Assembly (NCBI GenBank): GCA_014380255.1
Contig: JACMKG010000170.1
Coordinates: forward strand, 1-6,245
DNA length: 6,245 nucleotides
Direction: 5' to 3'
Source: Prolixibacteraceae bacterium
Lineage (GTDB): Bacteria; Bacteroidota; Bacteroidia; Bacteroidales; Prolixibacteraceae
Below, piece after piece: positions 1 through 5,513 of the stretch (within the stretch, counting starts at the first letter, position 1; each line of letters opens with the position of its first letter). Below the pieces are notes generated by a model. That model was given only the letters and a program-made list of their open reading frames with translations. It was not told the origin of the DNA and ran no database searches. A program made the translations under genes and the position numbers.

Positions 1-30
1 CCCCTTCGGGGAAGGGTTGGGATGGGGCTA
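1..30. repeat. C-rich palindromic intergenic repeat, cut by the window edge
   Basis: Directly after the prfA stop, the minus strand runs through C-rich blocks (GCCCCATCCCAACCC) into a palindrome, CCCTTC-CCC-GAAGGG (plus positions 2-16), giving a 6-bp stem. The element reaches position 1 and probably continues outside. From memory, very similar blocks recur many times in intergenic regions of Bacteroidota genomes, so I read it as a dispersed REP-like element. The hairpin could also help end the purM-prfA transcript, but no T-tract follows within the window. Confidence 0.5.
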
Positions 31-1116
31 TTAAATCTCCGCTTCCTTGAGTCTTTCCGCGTTTTCTTCGACCTGCAACTTGTCAATGATTTCATCCAGA
101 TCACCCCCTACAACAGCCTGAAGGTTGTAGATGGTAAGGTTGATGCGGTGATCCGTGATTCGACCCTGTGGCCAGTTGTAGGTACGAATTTTGGCAGAAC
201 GGTCGCCTGTTGAAACCATTGTCTTGCGTTTTGAAGCAATGGCATCCAGGTATTTCTGGTGCTCCTGGTTATAGATACGGGTACGTAGTTCGATCATCGC
301 CTTTGCAAGGTTCTTGATCTGGGATTTCTGGTCCTGGCAAGTCACCACGATTCCTGTGGGGATATGGGTCAGACGAATGGCTGAATAAGTAGTATTCACC
401 GACTGTCCGCCCGGGCCTGAAGAACAATAGGTATCCTTGCGGATATCACTGTCCCTTAAATCAATGTCGAATTCCTCGGCTTCAGGAAGCACTGCAACCG
501 TTGCTGCCGAAGTATGCACCCTTCCCTGGGTTTCGGTCTGGGGAACACGCTGTACGCGGTGAACGCCTGATTCATATTTCATGATTCCATAAACGCCTTC
601 TCCGGTAATGGTAGCCACGATTTCCTTATACCCACCCGAAGTACCTTCACTGGTATTGGTTACTTCCAGTCTCCAGCCTCTTCGCTCACAGAATTTAGTA
701 TACATACGGAATAAATCGCCTGCGAAGATACTGGCCTCATCACCCCCGGTACCGGCACGTATTTCCAGGATCGCGTTTTTACCGTCCTCCGGATCAGCCG
801 GTATGAGCAAAAGCTTTATATTCTGTTCCTTTTCCTCGATGACGGCTTCTGAAGCTTCGATTTCTTCACGGGCCATTTCACGCAAATCCTCGTCCGTTTC
901 TTCGGCCAGCATTTGTTTGCCTGATTCAATGTTCTCGATGGTTGCTTTGAATTCCTTGAAGGCTGCAACCAATGATTCAAGCCTTTTATATTCCTGATTT
1001 AATTTAACGTAGCGTTTCATATCGCTCATCACCGAAGGGTCAGTGATCTGCGATCCAACTTCTTCGAAGCGATACCTGATCGAATCGAATTTTTCCATTA
1101 ATGAGTAGTCTGCCAT
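31..1116 (-). CDS. prfA: Peptide chain release factor 1 (RF1)
   Basis: Class I release factor: it reads UAA and UAG in the ribosomal A site and triggers hydrolysis of peptidyl-tRNA, in the cytoplasm. The 361-residue length is normal (E. coli RF1 has 360). The N-terminal part (about 1-105) is a charged helical coiled-coil domain. The RF1 signature AGTGGDEASIFAGDLFRMY lies at 121-139. The codon-recognition tripeptide is PQT at 192-194, in the context RVQRVPQTETQGR; the PxT form marks RF1 rather than RF2 (SPF). The catalytic GGQ is at 236-238 in SSGPGGQSVNTT. The start at 1116 gives the expected N-terminus; no Shine-Dalgarno is visible, as is usual in Bacteroidota. The gene follows purM by 70 bp without a convincing promoter, so cotranscription is likely. 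It ends TAA with TAG next in frame. From memory, Bacteroidota often have pyrF after this pair; it would lie outside the window. Confidence 0.97.
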   Translation of the reverse strand: MADYSLMEKFDSIRYRFEEVGSQITDPSVMSDMKRYVKLNQEYKRLESLVAAFKEFKATIENIESGKQMLAEETDEDLREMAREEIEASEAVIEEKEQNIKLLLIPADPEDGKNAILEIRAGTGGDEASIFAGDLFRMYTKFCERRGWRLEVTNTSEGTSGGYKEIVATITGEGVYGIMKYESGVHRVQRVPQTETQGRVHTSAATVAVLPEAEEFDIDLRDSDIRKDTYCSSGPGGQSVNTTYSAIRLTHIPTGIVVTCQDQKSQIKNLAKAMIELRTRIYNQEHQKYLDAIASKRKTMVSTGDRSAKIRTYNWPQGRITDHRINLTIYNLQAVVGGDLDEIIDKLQVEENAERLKEAEI

Positions 1117-1186
1117 ATATATAATAAGATGATAGATTTTAAATAAAAGATATTAGACCAATGCCTGGGTATTCCTGGGGGCGTAG

Positions 1187-2356
1187 CTAATATTCGAATT
1201 CGCCAAAGCGGGATTTGATGGTAAGTTTTTTGCCTTCAAAGGCTTCTACCCGGCCAACGATGCGGGCTTCTATGTTATATTTTTCAGCCGTAGCCATTAC
1301 CTGTTCTGCATACTGCGGAGCAATGTAAATCTCAAAACGATGTCCCATATTGAAAACCTTGTACATTTCCTGCCAATTTGTTCCCGATTCTTCCTGAATC
1401 ATCTTAAACAACGGCGGAACATCAAATAGGTTGTCTTTTATCACATGAACATTGTCAACAAAATGCAGCACCTTGGTCTGTGCTCCACCCGAGCAATGAA
1501 TCATACCATGAATGTGATCCCGCAATACCTGCAGCAGATCTTTCACTACCGGGGCATAGGTACGCGTTGGCGAGAGAACCAGCTTGCCGGCATCGATACC
1601 TGCTTCAGCAATAGCATCAGTGAGTTTTTTGGTACCCGAATAAATTAAATCAGCCGGTACTTCGGGATCGAAGCTTTCAGGATATTTCTGGGCCAGATAA
1701 TTGGCAAATACATCATGGCGTGCTGAAGTCAGCCCGTTGCTACCCATCCCGCCGTTGTACTCTTTTTCGTACGTAGCCTGGCCGAATGAGGCCAACCCGA
1801 TAATCACATCCCCGGGTTGGATATTATCCGCGGATATTACATCCTTGCGTTTCATGCGGCAGGTAACCGTTGAATCAACGATAATGGTACGAACCACATC
1901 GCCCACATCCGCAGTTTCGCCTCCTGTGGGGTAAATATTGATCCCCATTTCGCGCAATTCTGCGCAAAGTTCTTCGGTACCGTTGATTATGGCTGCAATT
2001 ACCTCTCCCGGAATCTTGTTTTTGTTACGGCCTATGGTTGATGAAAGCAGAATATTGTCGGTAGCACCCACGCAAAGCAGGTCGTCCAGGTTCATGATAA
2101 TGGCATCCTGGGCAATTCCTTTCCAAACCGACAGATCACCCGTTTCCTTCCAGTACAGGTATGCCAACGAGGATTTGGTACCGGCACCGTCAGCATGCAT
2201 AATATTGCACCATTCAGGATCGCCACCCAGCATATCGGGAATGATCTTGCAAAAAGCTTTTGGATACAATCCCTTATCAATATTTTGAATGGCCTGATGA
2301 ACGTCCTCTTTGGAAGCCGACACCCCTCGTGCCATATATCTGTTATCTGCTGACAT
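1187..2356 (-). CDS. purM: Phosphoribosylformylglycinamidine cyclo-ligase (AIR synthetase), long Bacteroidota form
   Basis: Catalyses ATP-dependent closure of FGAM to 5-aminoimidazole ribonucleotide, the fifth step of purine synthesis. It belongs to the PurM/ThiL/SelD ATP-binding fold. Motifs in order: RGVSASKEDVHQAI at 10-23; HADGAGTKSSLAY at 54-66 (the DGxGTK loop of PurM); DAIIMNLDDLLCVGATD at 84-100; GGETADVGD at 145-153; a GDVIIGLASFG domain junction at 182-192; NGLTSAR at 207-213; TRTYAPVV at 264-271; HCSGGAQTK at 287-295, where classical PurM has a HITGGG block; and FNMGHRFEIYIAP at 335-347. At 389 residues it is longer than E. coli PurM (345), mainly in the C-terminal half; this long type is what I know from Bacteroidota. 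The start at 2356 matches the usual N-terminus (MS..RY..RGVSASK). It ends in TAG and is probably cotranscribed with prfA downstream. Confidence 0.95.
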   Translation of the reverse strand: MSADNRYMARGVSASKEDVHQAIQNIDKGLYPKAFCKIIPDMLGGDPEWCNIMHADGAGTKSSLAYLYWKETGDLSVWKGIAQDAIIMNLDDLLCVGATDNILLSSTIGRNKNKIPGEVIAAIINGTEELCAELREMGINIYPTGGETADVGDVVRTIIVDSTVTCRMKRKDVISADNIQPGDVIIGLASFGQATYEKEYNGGMGSNGLTSARHDVFANYLAQKYPESFDPEVPADLIYSGTKKLTDAIAEAGIDAGKLVLSPTRTYAPVVKDLLQVLRDHIHGMIHCSGGAQTKVLHFVDNVHVIKDNLFDVPPLFKMIQEESGTNWQEMYKVFNMGHRFEIYIAPQYAEQVMATAEKYNIEARIVGRVEAFEGKKLTIKSRFGEFEY

Positions 2357-2392
2357 GACAATTTGAATTATCAGTTTTTATTTAAAACGCCG

Positions 2393-2400
2393 CAAAGTTA
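2393..2400 (-). promoter_or_regulatory. Bacteroidota -7 promoter box of purM
   Basis: Read on the minus strand the box is TAACTTTG, a full match to the Bacteroidota sigma-ABfr -7 consensus TAnnTTTG. It lies 36 bp before the purM start codon, which gives a leader of about 30 nt. The -33 region is weak: CCTG lies 19 bp upstream in place of TTTG. The site also fits transcription of the purM-prfA pair as one unit. Confidence 0.6.
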
Positions 2401-2436
2401 ATATTTTTAAAGGAATAATCAGGACCTCCCTGTGTT

Positions 2437-2490
2437 AACCTAATCGGGGATATACAACCCGGGACTTGGCTGAGATTACATCACCCTTTG
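2437..2490 (+). promoter_or_regulatory. Partial THI-box (TPP riboswitch) resemblance, probably not functional as such
   Basis: The plus strand at 2468-2478 reads GGCTGAGATTA and, after a short spacer, ACCCTTTG at 2483-2490. These are the J3-2 core and the P2 3' strand with its following linker, as in typical Bacteroidota TPP riboswitches. The 3' half that should follow (ACCTGATC, GG.TAAT.CC.GCG.AGGGA) is missing. A weak likeness to it, AACCTAATC followed by a CGGG/CCCG hairpin and GGGA, lies before rather than after, at 2437-2464. The downstream gene is not a thiamine gene. It may be a decayed or rearranged aptamer, or chance. Confidence 0.22.
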
Positions 2491-2512
2491 TAAAATATAC
2501 AATTCAAAGGTG
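2482..2512 (+). other. Hairpin in the intergenic region
   Basis: The arms CACCCTTTG (2482-2490) and CAAAGGTG (2505-2512) pair with one bulged C. The loop region also contains TTGTA/TACAA (2488-2492 with 2498-2502), which would form a competing shorter stem. AT-rich sequence follows (TAAAATTATTTTAT), so the structure could act as a terminator or attenuator on the plus strand. No transcript is established here, and it lies upstream of the best promoter candidate for the next gene. Confidence 0.35.
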
Positions 2513-2622
2513 TAAAATTATTTTATACCCACTTTCAAAAATCTCCAAAATCAACCGACAGTGATTTTAGTTAAATCAAAACTTATAACCTATGATAATC
2601 AGATAATTAATATCATTCAACC

Positions 2623-2654
2623 TTTGGAATTGGCTCATATTTTCTGTAAATTTA
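2623..2654 (+). promoter_or_regulatory. Candidate promoter of the T9SS cargo gene (-33 TTTG / -7 TAAATTTA)
   Basis: TTTG at 2623-2626 is followed after 20 bp by TAAATTTA at 2647-2654, seven of eight positions of the Bacteroidota -7 consensus TAnnTTTG at the expected spacing. Transcription would start near 2660, giving a leader of about 45 nt that is A/T-rich and has no Shine-Dalgarno, normal for this phylum. An overlapping AACCTTTG (2619-2626) could be a second -7 box but has no -33 partner. Confidence 0.5.
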
Positions 2655-2706
2655 TATATACCGAATAAGAAAGCACAACTATTTATTCACTAAAATTACA
2701 GTAGCT

Positions 2707-4293
2707 ATGAAAAATTTTTACATGTTGTTATTGGTATTTTTTACAATGGCAGGTTTTACAATGGCTCAAACCATCGAGAACTTTGAAACCCTAAAGTTGA
2801 ATGTTATGCTTGGGGAACCTGCAAATGACTTAAGTAAAATGACCGTAGTCCTTAATCCTGACTCATCGGCAGTAGATTCAAGCAAGTATGTTGTAGAATT
2901 TGTACGAGATAAAGATGGGGTAGTACATACTGGATTCTATGCAACGTTGGACAGTGCAGTGGATTTAACTGTCAACAAATACGTTCATGTGAAAGTCTGG
3001 AAAGAACGTATCAGCAAAGTTACCTTTAAATTTGAAGGTACAACATCTCTCGAAGTTGAGTCTATGAGTCCACAGACTAAAACGAAGGAATGGGAAGAAT
3101 TGGTATTTCATTTTCCGACCTTAACCGGCTCCTATTCAAAGATCGTATTCTCTCCTGACCGTGTTGCCCTTGGCACACTTACTGAAGATGACACCATTTA
3201 CTTTGATGATTTCTATGTCAACAATGATCCTGCTGTGGGCAGCGACCCGGTAAAGGTCCTTGAAAACTTTGAATTTATTGATTTAAATGTCATGGTTAAG
3301 GATGCCCAGGATTTAAGCAGCATGGAAGTTGTAAAAAATCCCGATCCTTCAGCAATGAACCCAAGCGATTATGTGGTTAAATTTGTACGCGACAAAGACG
3401 GGCACCCCTGGGATGGTTTCTATTCAAAATTGCCTATGGAAATTGATGTAACCCAAAACAAGTATGTCCATGTCAAGGTATGGAAACCACGTATCAGCGT
3501 ATTGAAATTCAAGATTGAAGGCGGAACTGCCGGTAATCTCGAGATTCCTAGCATGAGTCCTCAGACCAAGACCGGTGAGTGGGAAGATATTGTATTTAAC
3601 TTTACTGAAAAGACTGGTAAATATCCTATTATTACCTTCATGCCTGATTTTGAAGATCCAGTCACTTTAACGGAGAATGATACTATTTATTTCGATGACA
3701 TTGTGCTTAACAATGATCCAACTCCTATGGTAGCTGTACAGCAGGTAATCAGTGTGGATATGACCAATTCAGGAATTACCGCAGGTGCCAAGGTATGGAT
3801 TGCCGGCGCTCTGGGCGGAGTACATGGCACATGGGCTGTCCCGGGAACTGTTCCTGAAAATGAAATGAAGGACGAGGACGGTGATAAAATTTATACAATT
3901 ACCTTGAATTTAGCTGATGGAAGTTATCCGTTTAAATTTGCCTGGGGTAATGCCTGGGAACATGGCGATCCTATCGGAGAGAGAACTTTCACATTTACCC
4001 GGGACACAAAGGTAAATTATGTATGGAATGTTGCAGAATATACTCCGGTTAACGGATTGATCAATGCATTAATTAAACTTTTCCCAAATCCGGTTACAAC
4101 CAAACTTACGATTCAAACTCCAGACATGAAGGGATTTGTTATCACTGACTTAGTGGGCAGGATTATGAGGAACATTAAATTACAGGCTCTCAACAGCACC
4201 CAAATTGATTTGGACGACTTTAAATCAGGGATGTATATTATTAAGGTGGAAACAAGTAATGGCACTTATACTTCCAAATTCCTGAAGAAGTAA
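2707..4293 (+). CDS. Secreted T9SS cargo protein: two tandem beta-domains, CBM20-like module, type A sorting domain
   Basis: The 528 residues begin with a Sec signal peptide (MKNFYMLLLVFFTMAGFTMA, likely cleavage at A20/Q21). Two homologous domains follow at 24-175 and 186-338. Both start ENFE, contain YVV.FVRDKDG, NKYVHVKVWK.RIS and SMSPQTKT.EWE, and end TIYFDD..xNNDP, a layout typical of jelly-roll carbohydrate-binding-like domains. Residues 344-440 form a third module (VISVDM, AKVWIAGALGG, MKDEDGDKIYTITLNL, GSYPFKFAW) like the starch-binding or AMPK-type E-set modules of Bacteroidota polysaccharide proteins. Residues 455-528 are a T9SS type A sorting domain: LFPNPVTTKLTIQ, DLVGRIMRNI, SGMYIIKVE and a final SKFLKK. 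The protein should cross the outer membrane by T9SS and be surface-attached or released. No catalytic domain is recognised, so sugar or matrix binding is inference only. The start codon is the one giving the signal peptide. It is convergent with the lipoprotein gene to its right. Confidence 0.9.
   Translation: MKNFYMLLLVFFTMAGFTMAQTIENFETLKLNVMLGEPANDLSKMTVVLNPDSSAVDSSKYVVEFVRDKDGVVHTGFYATLDSAVDLTVNKYVHVKVWKERISKVTFKFEGTTSLEVESMSPQTKTKEWEELVFHFPTLTGSYSKIVFSPDRVALGTLTEDDTIYFDDFYVNNDPAVGSDPVKVLENFEFIDLNVMVKDAQDLSSMEVVKNPDPSAMNPSDYVVKFVRDKDGHPWDGFYSKLPMEIDVTQNKYVHVKVWKPRISVLKFKIEGGTAGNLEIPSMSPQTKTGEWEDIVFNFTEKTGKYPIITFMPDFEDPVTLTENDTIYFDDIVLNNDPTPMVAVQQVISVDMTNSGITAGAKVWIAGALGGVHGTWAVPGTVPENEMKDEDGDKIYTITLNLADGSYPFKFAWGNAWEHGDPIGERTFTFTRDTKVNYVWNVAEYTPVNGLINALIKLFPNPVTTKLTIQTPDMKGFVITDLVGRIMRNIKLQALNSTQIDLDDFKSGMYIIKVETSNGTYTSKFLKK
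2776..3720 (+). repeat. Tandem duplicated domain inside the T9SS cargo gene
   Basis: Unit 1 codes for residues 24-175 (2776-3231) and unit 2 for residues 186-338 (3262-3720); the offset is 162-163 residues, joined by a ten-residue linker (AVGSDPVKVL). By hand alignment about 92 of 154 positions are identical, roughly 60%. Synonymous positions differ often even in the identical blocks, so the duplication is not recent. The strongest blocks are FVRDKDG, NKYVHVKVWK and SMSPQTKT.EWE. Confidence 0.85.
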
Positions 4294-4328
4294 ATGAATA
4301 ATTGATAAAGAATACAGGAATTTATATC

Positions 4329-4349
4329 AGACATTTACTAGTGTCTTTT
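4329..4349 (+). terminator. Weak hairpin with short T-run after the T9SS cargo gene
   Basis: AGACATT (4329-4335) pairs with AGTGTCT (4340-4346), 7 bp with one G-T pair and the loop TACT, followed by a few T residues. It lies about 35 bp after the stop codon. It is much weaker than the hairpin that follows at 4353-4388 and may only assist it. Confidence 0.3.
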
Positions 4350-4352
4350 AAA

Positions 4353-4388
4353 AACAAGGGGTAGTACATTGAAGCATTACCCCTTGTT
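4353..4388. terminator. Bidirectional terminator hairpin between convergent genes
   Basis: AACAAGGGGTA (4353-4363) and TACCCCTTGTT (4378-4388) are perfect inverted copies of 11 bp. A G-T and a T-A pair extend the stem inward, leaving a loop of about 10 nt. The plus strand continues CTTATTAAACCTTT; on the minus strand the stem is followed by TTTTAAAAGACAC. With A/T-rich flanks on both sides and a position between convergent genes, it can serve the T9SS cargo gene (60 bp after its stop) and the SdiA-regulated lipoprotein gene (about 150 bp after its stop). Confidence 0.75.
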
Positions 4389-4536
4389 CTTATTAAACCT
4401 TTAACGGCAACTTGCCACTATTGAATAAATTTCCAATTGAATCATTCAAAAATACACTATAAAAAACCTTTGGAAATCACTAATTGGATTCATGCCGACA
4501 TGCGTATCTAAATCAGCTCACCTGATAGGCCATACT

Positions 4537-5433
4537 CTACCTCTTATACTCAAAATGTAGCAAAGTAGGCCTTCCATTCTGGCCTTCATTGGTGATGAAC
4601 AGGTCACCTTCAGGTAAAAAAGTTATACCCTCCGCTTTATTGAACAATTCAGGATCGAGCTGTTCGATATGCTCAATCCTTCCGTTTCTGTTAAAGATAA
4701 ACAGCAGATGGTCTGTAGCAGAAAGCAGAAAGAGTTTTTTAGTTTTAGGATGAATGCCGATATCCGAAGTCATGAATTTAATGACTGGTTCCGTTATTTT
4801 ACCCTTCTTCCTGCTTTTGTTTGGAAGATTTACCTTTTGCTCTGCAGCAAATGCTTTGATATGTTGAAGATTAAAGTCAAATACCGGCTCTTCACTCATG
4901 GTTTTGGTTGCCAAATCGAAACTGTAAATAACACGCCTGTCTTTATATTCCGGCCCTTTATCGATTTTTCCTTTGCTGCCAATCAATAGTCTGTTGTTAT
5001 CCCGATCGTAACATAGCCCCTCGTTATTATTGGCAGGTATTCCGGTGACATATGAATTCATCCGGATGCTATCCGATTCATAGTTTATGATTTCAAACAA
5101 GGTGCCATCACTTCTTAGTACGTAAAAGGTTTTATCAACGCGCGTAATGCCTTCATAATCGCCATTGATATGAAAGGCATACTGCTTAAGGATTTCATTT
5201 TGCTTCCAGTCATAAAAAAAGAGGATTCCCTTTTCATCCTGGATACAGGCTAACAAATTAGAATCGACATAGGTAATGCCCGAAATTTCATGCAATATAT
5301 CAGGCAGGATAAACGCAACATTCGAAGTAGTTAAATCATATCCTATTACCTTTTCATTGTTTTTATAAGCCTCTTTACAGGCAAATAGGCTCAAAACACA
5401 AATGATTGCAACAAATGAATTAAGTCTGATCAT
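4537..5433 (-). CDS. SdiA-regulated (YjiK-like) family lipoprotein, six-bladed beta-propeller
   Basis: The 298 residues begin with a lipoprotein signal (MIRLNSFVAIICVLSLFAC, lipobox LFAC, lipidated Cys19). KE follows the cysteine, which partly resembles the charged surface-export signals of Bacteroidota lipoproteins, so the final location is open. The rest matches the SdiA-regulated family, named after E. coli YjiK, whose biochemical role is not settled. Characteristic pieces are LHEISGITYV (47-56), IQDEKG (64-69), GDYEGIT (91-97), LRSDGTLFEI (106-115), NNEGLCYD (136-143), LLIGSKGK (149-156), SDIGIHPKTKKLFLLSA (223-239) and KAEGITFLPEGDLFITNEG (266-284). The G of these EGI/SGI/IGI strands recurs at 52, 95, 139, 226 and 269, a blade period of 43-44 residues. 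The gene lies 80 bp downstream of the OmpA-family gene on the same strand, possibly in one unit. It ends in TAG and is convergent with the T9SS cargo gene. Catalytic function cannot be assigned. Confidence 0.88.
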   Translation of the reverse strand: MIRLNSFVAIICVLSLFACKEAYKNNEKVIGYDLTTSNVAFILPDILHEISGITYVDSNLLACIQDEKGILFFYDWKQNEILKQYAFHINGDYEGITRVDKTFYVLRSDGTLFEIINYESDSIRMNSYVTGIPANNNEGLCYDRDNNRLLIGSKGKIDKGPEYKDRRVIYSFDLATKTMSEEPVFDFNLQHIKAFAAEQKVNLPNKSRKKGKITEPVIKFMTSDIGIHPKTKKLFLLSATDHLLFIFNRNGRIEHIEQLDPELFNKAEGITFLPEGDLFITNEGQNGRPTLLHFEYKR

Positions 5434-5513
5434 AGCTTAAAAATTGGCAGCATCTACGAACAACCATTCCAATGAAAGGTTATCTTCAAATAAGATTCGT
5501 AAACGAATAAGCA

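Larger units (their letters stand above)
2357..2706. other. Divergent intergenic region between purM and the T9SS cargo gene
   Basis: These 350 bp separate two divergent genes and hold no convincing reading frame or tRNA. From left to right I see: the purM leader and its -7 box (2393-2400, minus); a moderately GC-rich block with a CGGG/CCCG hairpin (2445-2461); a stretch like part of a THI box (2469-2490); a hairpin with CACCCTTTG/CAAAGGTG arms (2482-2512); and an AT-rich stretch with a promoter candidate for the plus-strand gene (2623-2654). The region is long for a Bacteroidota promoter area, which suggests regulation of the secreted-protein gene or remains of an older element. Confidence 0.8.

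Noticed and set aside
608..997. 129-codon open frame on the plus strand within prfA
   Set aside because: It lies fully antisense to prfA, is Ser-rich with no recognisable motif, and arises from the codon pattern of the real gene.
1117..1186. Separate promoter for prfA in the 70-bp gap (TATCTTTT on the minus strand)
   Set aside because: The box is imperfect and no TTG lies at the right distance upstream; cotranscription with purM is the simpler reading.
1938..2361. Open frames antisense to and out of frame with the 5' part of purM
   Set aside because: They overlap conserved PurM coding sequence, have no family features and no start region of their own.
2437..2512. A complete, functional TPP riboswitch
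   Set aside because: The P4/P5 half with TAAT, GCG and AGGGA is missing after the CTGAGA block, and the gene downstream is not for thiamine; only a partial resemblance is reported.
4512..4526. Inverted repeat ATCAG/CTGAT after the lipoprotein stop
   Set aside because: The stem is too short (5 bp) and no T-run follows; expected by chance in this length of sequence.
4669..4989. 106-codon plus-strand frame within the lipoprotein gene
   Set aside because: It is antisense to conserved propeller blades and shows no domain, signal peptide or promoter.
5495..5508. Hairpin ATTCG-TAAA-CGAAT after the OmpA-family gene as a terminator
   Set aside because: The stem is only 5 bp and AT-rich, with no T-run after it on the minus strand.
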